A stretch of DNA of 64,000 nucleotides from contig CM070604.1 in assembly GCA_036346395.1 (NCBI GenBank), forward strand, positions 37,847,662 to 37,911,661. The letters run 5' to 3'. The DNA comes from Hsuehochloa calcarea (taxonomy: Eukaryota; Streptophyta; Magnoliopsida; Poales; Poaceae). Positions 57,065-64,000 of the stretch are shown here, piece after piece. The number at the start of each line of letters is the position of its first letter. The first letter of the stretch is position 1. Below the pieces are notes generated by a model, which was not told where the DNA came from, did no database searches, and saw nothing but the letters and a program-made list of their open reading frames with translations. A program made the translations under genes and the position numbers.

Positions 57065-58834
57065 GACCCCAGCGCCCGAACGACCGAGTTGGTACAGTTA
57101 GTGGACTGGACCGGGTCAAGTGGCTCGAGCCCGAGCCCGGTTCGAACCTACGGAACAGTGCAAACCAGTTAGGGTTTGAATCCTAACATCTGATTTTCGA
57201 GGAATTATTTGAGGTAGCAAGCAAACTCCAAAATTTACGAAATTTTAACTGGAGCTTGCTGACTGCAGGGGGAACCTCCCATAAAATTTTTCGGGATTTT
57301 GCGGTACTGAGTTTTCCTCCAGAAATTCCAGAAGTTGAAAGCTATGGTTTGACCAAGCTTTGACTTGCCTCCAAAAATTATCAAACAATTTCTAAAAATT
57401 CATGAGATAATGCAGAGGTGTTGTCAAGCCTCCCTAGTACTCAGGAGAAATATCTCCAAGGGTTTGACATGAGATCTACGCCAAAGAGGTTTTTGATTGC
57501 AATCAATTGAGGATTCTGATTGTGATTTCCATAATTCCTTAATCGAGAATTACAGAAATGATCAATGGCCTCAAGATGCAAGAAAAGTTTTAATTTCTCC
57601 TGATTTTCTTACATTTGAAACACAAATTCATTTTTGGGATGTTACAAGCCAGGAGAGGAAAATCCAATTAAAGGAGTGGAGTTCTGTATAAAACAAGGGG
57701 TTTTCCACTAATTCTCGCCAACCTGGGCCTGGGCCGTGACCCAAGAGGGGCCCATGAAGTGGCCGGCCAAGGGGGTTTCCTCTAAACCCTAACCCCTTCC
57801 GCTCTCTCCCCCACTCCCCTCCCACTTGGCCGCTGCCCCTACCCCTTGGCAGCTGCCTCCTCCTATCCCTTGAGCCTCCCCTGCACCACCAACACTTCCA
57901 GCAGCGCCACACTTCCCCCGGCGAAGCTCCTGCTGTTGCCCATTGGGAGGAAGGAGAGGAAACGACCATTGGAGGGCCGGCCAAAGGGAAGGAGGGAGGA
58001 GAAGAGGAGAGGAAGGGCATGTTTACACGGCGAGATGTCAATATCCAGCGATTCATCAAGGGTAAACTCAATCTCCGATCGCTCGGTATATTAATTGGTT
58101 CATTTTGATGCTGTCAGTAGTAGATCGGTTTGGTGCAGCGACGTTGGTCGTCGGTTGTGGGTGGGTTACGTGCATTTTCTGGTCTATCTATCTCTTAGAA
58201 AGTTGTAGTACTTGTCCTTAGATTTTTATAGGCACAAAGATCACTCGATTTGGAGTTACAGTTTAGAAGTTATGATAGTTTCTTTGCAACTGTCCAGAAG
58301 GGCTGACAAGAATTAGTAGTTACATTGTCTGGCCAATATGATTTAATTAGATACCGAATATGAATGTTCACCCAACACGAATTTTGTAGGCAATCCAGTA
58401 AAATTTCTAGATTGGTAAAGAACACAATTTTTAGTTGTGTCAATCAAAATTTATGGATTTTATACTACCGCTGCATTTCTGACTGACAGATTAAAGGAAC
58501 AGAAACTTCATCTGATCATTAGATTTATTAGAAGGTCGAATCAGAGGACCTTGCCAACTAGGTTATCGTAGATGGTTTTGTCGTGTTTCCAGAGAGTCCA
58601 GAAGTTATGATTTATTTTGTACTTGTTGTCCATATTGTAGTCTAGTTAGAATATTTGTTTATGTGAGTAGATCGACTTTGTGATCCTTGGGTTAGTATGT
58701 TGCGATTAGATGGTTCGAGCGAGGTTCTGTTCATGTGGTTCCTCATTCAAATATATTTAATTTATGTAGGAGGGGGAAATTCGAGTGTAGCAGCTTCCGT
58801 CTTGCCTCATAATGCTTCGCAGAGCGGAAGGCAA

Positions 58835-60440
58835 GTACATTGTAATTCTTTATACACAAGGCAACCGACTGGAAACGTCCGAGCTAGTCGTCGAGAGCGA
58901 AGTCGAAGTTGATCTCACGATAGTTAACCCCTTGGAGGTCAACCTCCTCTGCAACAATTAAGCAAAGCAACTGAGTACAAAACGTACTCGCAAGACTTAC
59001 GAGTAACAAGCCTATACATAGCGACATGCAAGCTGAAACAAAGGAGGAGGTTATATGGTTCATTTGACGCGTAAAGCAATAATTCATTTGCAATAAGTAA
59101 TAGATTGAAAGCAATTTGACAAATCTGTTTTTAATTGATTAAATAACAGCGAGACAACAATTATAAACATAAATAACATCTTAGAGATGACTTCCCAACA
59201 GCCACCACAACATAGCACGAATTACCCATTCGTACCACCCGAAATCAAGTTTTATTGAAAACTGTTGAGTCTAACTCTTGTAGAGACTTAACCAAGCATG
59301 TCCATAACCTAGGACGAGGCTATTCGAATAGATTATACCCTGCAGGGGTGTACCAATGTACCCACATGCCAGACCGCCTTTTTGCCACATGATTTCGCAC
59401 ACTTCCATTGGTATGCCGGCACAGCTAAGTCCTACGAGACGCTTTCCAATGGATTGTACTAATTACGAGTTGCACGTATGGAGGTTAACTCTTAGTGAAC
59501 CACCATTACGGGCTCCCACTAAGAACTCATACGTTCAGTCGGACGCACTGGCCCAACCGAAGCAACTGCGGGTGCTCCTAGGTATGGCTAACCTAGAAAG
59601 GAACACATCCCTCTCATTCCAAAACAAACACTTCCTTTTTCTTACCACCAGCGACTTCAATAATTAATACCTCCCAAAGTACTTGGTCAAGAGGGGTTCC
59701 CAATACCCTCGTGTGGTTAGCACACAAAAACGCTGGGCCAGTGTCCAAGATGTTCGGTCCTTATTGATTAGGGCACCAATCACACACCCAATAACCACAC
59801 CATCAAACCGATGTGCCCAAGTCTAAAATATTTCACTTTCACTTTTAGTTTTTTCAAATACAATTACATACATGAGTATCCAGACTTAAATAATTGTAAT
59901 GATGATAAAACGACCATCGCTGAGGCGATGATCCCCATTCTACCGTTCTAAGCATTTCTAAGCGACATCAACCCGCAAACTATAAGTAAAGTGATTAGAA
60001 CCCATCCATCGAGCTCTAAATCATAGCGAATAAATTCTAGGCTTAGTGGTAGAGGATGAACATTTACCTATAGTTTATGCAACTATAGGATCAACTACTC
60101 GATCGATAATTTAACAACAAAATAGAGCATGCATACATACACTTTGCAGACAAGATAATAAACTTTGAAAGTAATGGGATCAATATGATCAAATGGAAAT
60201 AACTGCTTGCCTTGCTGGAGATAACTTTCTTGCTGCAGAGGATCACTCACATAATCAACAAATTCGTTGGAACCTATTCGAAAGAATCGAAAGCACAATA
60301 AGAGCGAATAATACTGAAAAGACACAAAAATACAAATTCATCCAAAAATCATAAAAAATTGACAGAAGGTAGACCATGATTTTAGATGAATTTAGCAATA
60401 AGAATCAATTGATTTGGATACTCCATGCAAAAGTTATGGC
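58835..60440 (-). mobile_element. Antisense gypsy LTR fragment G (family F)
   Basis: Matches LTR F block by block: ACAAGGCAACCGACTGG and AGCTAGTCGTCGA (58857-58890), ACGTACTCGCAAGACTTACG (58983-59002), the GAGGCTATTCGAATAG block (59316-59331), GTATGCCGGCACAGCTAAGT (59412-59431), and ATGATCAAATGGAAATAACT (60184-60203). Both ends are truncated: the left by LTR B copy 3, the right by the copia 2 LTR remnant. Confidence 0.75.
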
Positions 60441-60665
60441 AGAGGTCAGACCGCTAGTACATTGTATTACTTTGATCTTTGATGTTTTTGTCATATTGCT
60501 TAGGGGATTAATTTGAATTCAATACTTGTCTTCCGCTGTACTGGTATATTGATCTTCATAGCTTCCTAATAGCTATTGGAGTGAAATTGTGTTAAATTCA
60601 TAATCTGTAAAAAAAGTGAGTGTGCTCCTATTCACCCCCCCTCTAGTCGCCATTTCGGTCCAACA
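60441..60665 (+). repeat. Copia 2 5' LTR remnant
   Basis: Last 225 bp or so of an LTR, ending CACCCCCCCTCTAGTCGCCA then TTTCGGTCCAACA. The end matches the solo LTR at 28545-28578, and GGTCAGACCGC near 60446 is the same palindrome type. The start is cut off. Confidence 0.8.
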
Positions 60666-60667
60666 AG

Positions 60668-60679
60668 TGGTATCAGAGC
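60668..60679 (+). promoter_or_regulatory. Copia 2 primer-binding site
   Basis: TGGTATCAGAGC, two bases after the LTR end. Confidence 0.92.
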
Positions 60680-60722
60680 CCGGTTAGTTCACTCTTGATC
60701 TTAACCGGTCACTGAACTTTAG

Positions 60723-62846
60723 GCGATAGATAGGTTCTCCACAAAACCGCATATCCTCGATGGGCACGACTATGCCTATTGGAAGAATCGTATGCGAGTC
60801 TTCCTTGAAAGCGAAGGACCAGCAATATGGGACGTTGTTCGATCCCCGCTCATTATTCCTGAGGTTGCAACTCCTACTTCTGCAATTCTTTTGGCTAACA
60901 ACAACAAGGCCAAGAATCTTTTATGTGGTGCACTTGGTAGACAAGAATATGACCGCATTTGTAATGTTGCAACTGCGCACGAGATTTGGAACACCCTCGA
61001 AACATATCATGAGGGTTCGTCCCAAATCAAGAAAGTGCGCCAAACAATTTACAAGCGTGAATACAACAAATTCGAGATGCGTCCTGGAGAGAGCATCGAT
61101 GATATTTTCAGTCGCTTTAATAAAGTGATTAATCAGATGAAAGCTGTTGATATTGAATATTCTCAATCTGAAAATGCCACCTATCTCTTGGCTGCAATCA
61201 ACACCAAGGAGTGGGAGATGAAGGCTACTGCTATAAAGGAAAATGTTGATATTTTGAATCTTACTTTAGAATTGCTTTATAGTAAACTCAAGACTCATGA
61301 AATTAAAAGAGTTGATCATCCCAAGAAAGACAACATGGCATTGGTAGCTGATCCTCTCAAAAGGTCCTCTGATGGTACTCTTGAATCGTTTTCTGGTTTT
61401 TCATTTACTTGTTTATCTGCGATTCATGAGTAGGAGCTTGAAAGTATTCCTGAGACAGAGTTAGCTCTCCTAGCTAAAAAATTTACAAGGGCCTACAATA
61501 ATGTAAGAAATAAAAAGAGAGGCGGCCCTTTGACCTGCTACGAGTGTGGTGAGCTCAATCATATCCGGGCAAATTGCCCCAAGCTGAATGGTAAGAGCAA
61601 TCATAAGGAGGGAAAGCCAGCTTGGAAGAAGCCTCCATTCAACAAATCAAGCTATGAGGCTAATAAGCTTGTGAAGGCCGCTCACCGGGTTCTTGCCGCT
61701 TTTGAGGATCAATCCTTGAGCGATGTGGACTCCGATAGCAAGGAGGACAATGAGGACGAGATTCCCAAAGACAAGAAGAAAGGGAAGGCCAAAGACTTCA
61801 CCGGCATGTGCTTCATGGCTGACACTGACGACATTGATGATGATGAGGTACCTCCCTCTTATGATGAGCTTTCTGCTAAATATGATTCTATAGTTGAGCA
61901 ATTGCTTAGTCAAGATGAAGCGCTAGAATTTGTCATGACAAAAAATAAGAAATTAGAGTCAAAGATTGGCAAACTAAAAGTAGAACTTAAAAATGCTAAG
62001 ACTCTTGAACCTGATGAATGTTTATCTTGTCATGTTATGCATTCAGAAATTGCTAAATTGCAATCTGCTCATAATATTTTTGTGCAACAACTTGAGAATG
62101 CTAGATCTGAGCTAAATGAAATTAAAACTGCTCCTTGTGAAAAATATTTAGAATCTAGCAAATTGATTACTTCTGATGTGATTGATTCTAGCCCTTACAC
62201 TTCATGCTTAGAAAAAGAACGTGAAATCAAAGATATCTTAGAAGCTGCTAGAGTCAAATATGCTAAACTTAAGGATAATATTGAAACTACTATTTGTGCT
62301 TCTTGTTCCGCTCTTAAGCTTGAAATTGCTTTATATAAGAAGAAATCTATGGATAAAACTTATGATGCTTGTGTTAATTTGAGAAAAGAAAATGCTTACC
62401 TTCATGATACATTAGAAAAATTTTCTAAAGGTAAGAAACAGTTAAACATGATTCTTGACAAGTCTAACACTCCTTATAAGAAGCAAAGTTTAGGATTCAA
62501 TTCTTTTTAAGACAACTCAAAGCCAAAAGTCATTCAAGTCTTGGAAAAAGGTTTAATTGAATTCAAAACCCAACCTGCAAAAACATCTTTTAAATCTGCA
62601 GGTTTTGCTCAACCATCTGTTCAAACAAAAGGTGCTTCTTCTAGCGGTATTAAGTATCATTGCAATTATTGCAAAAAGAGTGTGCACTTGATTGAGTTTT
62701 GTTGGCGTAGGTTGAAAAATGATAAGAAAATTTTTGCTAGTATTTCATCCACTCAACCTAAAGTTTTTATGAGACATGGTCATTTTGAAAAGAATAAACC
62801 TGGGTTAGGATTTGTTTCACATGCTTATCATCATGCTCCTAGATAG
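60723..62846 (+). pseudogene. Copia 2 gag, one frame with three stops
   Basis: Role: particle formation and RNA binding. Seen: one uninterrupted frame from about 60723 (AIDRFSTKPHILDGHDYAYW) to 62846. A stop just upstream and no in-frame ATG before 60792 suggest the start codon is lost (ATA at 60726). Stops lie at 61431-61433 (TAG), 62508-62510 (TAA) and 62844-62846 (TAG). Domains: an N-terminal UBN2/retrotran_gag-like part to 61433; zinc knuckle CYECGELNHIRANC at 61536-61577; an acidic linker SDVDSDSKEDNEDE; a long coiled coil about 61850-62470; a second knuckle-like CNYCKKSVHLIEFC at 62661-62702. The stops make the product fragmentary. Confidence 0.93.
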
Positions 62847-63415
62847 GATAATTCTCATGTTCGTGTGACCATTACTCATGATAGGAATGCAAATAGAATC
62901 AAGGATAACACTTTTGCTTTGCATACTACTCGCAGACGTGTGTCTCAGTACTGGGTTCCCAAGTCTTGTTTAACTAACCCCAGTACCGAGACACATCGTT
63001 CTTCTGTGCCTTGATTTTCATGATTGCCGCGGAAAGAGGAAAGGCACGTGCTTTGTCGACTCCGGCTGTTCACGTCATATTACTGGAGACTCAAGATGGT
63101 TCACCTCCTTCACGCGGTCGATGGGTTTCAAGCATCTCCGAGAACTTCCCATCGCCAGGTCTTTAAGCTCATATTCAGGTATTTACACTCTACTCTCTTT
63201 GTATGGCATTTGATATTTCTGTTCTTCATCTTTGTCCATTCGGGGGTTTTTCTTATCCTAATTGTGTGGGCTGTCGGCTAGATAGGAAGAGTACCTCAGG
63301 CACTTGTCACCCACTAGGCACTTCTCTTGTCTTTTGTTTTTATCCTCACCAAACCTTTAGACCCAACTAGGTTTGCCACCTTGAGAAGCGAGTTAGGGGT
63401 AATTTATCCCTATGG
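62847..63415 (+). pseudogene. Copia 2 pol remnants (protease start fused to RNase H end)
   Basis: After gag the frame continues YWVPKSCL (62950) and stops. In another frame GTCFVDSGCSRHITGDSRWF (63040-63098) gives the protease active site DSG. The matching text ends near 63177 and is replaced by a segment like SSSLSIRGF (63220-63247), GCRLDRKSTSGTCHPLGTSL (63270-63330) and LTKPLDPTRFATLRSELGVI (63344-63405), which is the end of copia RNase H. Integrase, RT and the RNase H centre are missing: one deletion near 63170-63180 and another near 63335-63345. Confidence 0.85.
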
Positions 63416-63421
63416 GTTGGT

Positions 63422-63434
63422 TTGAGGGGGAGTT
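63422..63434 (+). promoter_or_regulatory. Copia 2 PPT-like tract
   Basis: TTGAGGGGGAGTT follows the pol end by about 10 bp. In copia 1 a comparable AAGGGGGAG lies next to the LTR, but here no LTR follows directly, so this may be one of two purine tracts, as seen in Sire-like elements. Confidence 0.5.
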
Positions 63435-64000
63435 TGATCTTTTCTTATCTTTCCTTGTTCTTTTAATCTTTTATTGTTCTTTTTGTGAACTTATTGATCT
63501 TTTTGAACTTTTTAGGTTTTTAGGCTTTTTATTGCATCTCATTGTATCATATTGCATTCATATGAAAAATACAACAAGTGGTATGAAAAAAGATGCATTG
63601 TAATATAATATTTTCTGCTTATCTTTTACAATTGATGAAGCTTTGCCTATTACCCTTTAGAGACTTAGTATTTCCATTCTTGCTCAATGCCATGTCTAGT
63701 TCTTTGACTTGCTAGAATTATCATGCTTTTACATGTGTAGCTAAGTCTTTGCTATATGAGCTAGAACTTTAAAACAACTCGAACTAAAAATTGCAATTTG
63801 TGGATGTTTTAGCGAGTTGCGCAATTAGTGCTCCTTTTGTGACATTGGCCCTGTCAGAATTGCTTTGTTAGCTCTTTAATCTAAAATTGACCAGTACTTG
63901 AGCTTCTAGTGTTCTTGAGATTCTAAAACTGCTCTTGTGAAACATGCAAAATCAAAAGATTGTCTCATGCTTAAATTGTGCCAAACTATTCTTACGAGAC
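63435..64000 (+). other. Copia 2 3' noncoding tail
   Basis: T-rich DNA with TTCTTTT and TTTTTAGG words and only one chance frame of 63 codons, comparable in position to the 18.3-20.1 kb noncoding region of copia 1. No gene. Confidence 0.55.

Larger units (their letters stand above)
53907..57646 (-). mobile_element. Antisense gypsy solo LTR, family F
   Basis: Bounded by TGTGAGACCCCGG (53907) and GGGATGTTACA (57646), with a perfect TSD AGCCA at 53902-53906 and 57647-57651. Read on the minus strand it starts TGTAACATCCC and ends GGGGTCTCACA. Length is 3740 bp with no PBS, PPT or pol, so it is a solo LTR. It contains the CTATTCGAATAG block (54716-54727), a GTCGTA/TACGAC hairpin array (55833-56032), a CpG-rich leader-like part (56040-57070) and a 74-bp tandem repeat. 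Family relatives: G at 58835-60440. Confidence 0.88.
53864..58834 (+). mobile_element. LTR of family B (copy 3), split by LTR F and 3' truncated
   Basis: Own DNA is 53864-53906 and 57652 to about 58834. It starts TGTAATACCCCGGAAGCGAA like 46496. After LTR F it continues AACCTGGGCCTGGGCCGTGA (57720-57739), CCAGAGAGTCCA and AGGCAAGTACA (about 58830), then changes abruptly to antisense LTR G. No PBS follows. Confidence 0.78.
60441..64000 (+). mobile_element. Ty1/copia element, copia 2 (deleted, runs off the window)
   Basis: A 5'-truncated LTR end (60441-60665), PBS, a gag of about 700 codons, a protease start, then pol collapsed to its last part by deletion, a PPT-like GAGGGGGAG and an AT-rich tail. 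The 3' LTR is not in the window. It is related to copia 1 but clearly a different family member. Its coding frames are clean apart from stops and deletions. Confidence 0.88.

Noticed and set aside
46496..58834. Treating the B LTRs at 46496 and 53864 as the two ends of one element
   Set aside because: Between them lie antisense LTR A and LTR E pieces that connect to sequence at 15 kb, and no PPT precedes 53864.
1..64000. A novel defence, biosynthetic or other multi-gene system
   Set aside because: All recognisable proteins are transposon proteins of separate elements; no set of unknown genes with shared order or regulation was found.

Overview
The window looks like plant nuclear DNA from a grass (Poaceae, possibly rice-like; the species is an inference I cannot prove). 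There is no bacterial gene organisation. Every recognisable coding sequence belongs to a transposable element (TE) except one weak relic near 2.4-2.9 kb. The families are typical of grass heterochromatin: a CACTA DNA transposon, chromodomain Ty3/gypsy elements primed by a TGGTATCAGAGC site, and Ty1/copia elements with a long coiled-coil Gag. I found no functional host gene, tRNA, rRNA or CRISPR array.

Layout. 1-2.96 kb: mostly featureless, with a hairpin and a possible exon-like relic. 2.96-11.6 kb: a gypsy LTR fragment (family B) split by a CACTA element at 3978-11252 (3-bp TSD TAT). The element carries a stop-ridden transposase and a second gene with a Ulp1-like end. 11.6-13.97 kb: no supported gene. 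13.97-53.86 kb: a nest. An old antisense gypsy LTR (E) holds a second antisense LTR (A), whose boundaries are 15078 and 53206 (TSD CTCCG/CTCTG). Inside A sits a solo LTR (15680-28578, TSD TTATG) that was itself split by a complete minus-strand copia element (16690-27687, TSD CCTTA). Further right is a sense-strand A LTR (from 29919) holding a full gypsy element D (30275 to about 44364), whose 5' LTR was hit by a truncated antisense gypsy C (31205 to about 35660). The same sense LTR is ended by element B (46496 to about 52080), which has a PBS but no coding capacity. 53.86-58.83 kb: another B LTR split by a 3.74-kb antisense solo LTR F (TSD AGCCA). 58.83-60.44 kb: an antisense LTR fragment G. 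60.44-64 kb: a plus-strand copia element with a nearly complete gag, broken by in-frame stops, and a pol collapsed by deletion.

How the parts relate. The genes do not form a pathway. They are gag (capsid, nucleic-acid binding), pol (protease, integrase, reverse transcriptase, RNase H) and transposase genes of separate elements, all damaged. Priming sites, polypurine tracts, TATA boxes and target-site duplications are still legible and give the order of insertion. Two patterns deserve attention. First, a perfect 12-bp palindrome CTATTCGAATAG inside a conserved block sits at a similar depth in four antisense gypsy LTRs. Second, several unrelated element families each carry their own cluster of short C/G-rich palindromes. 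Differences between paired LTRs concentrate in CCG-rich motifs and are often indels, so part of the apparent gene decay in copia 1 and gypsy D may be consensus error rather than biology.
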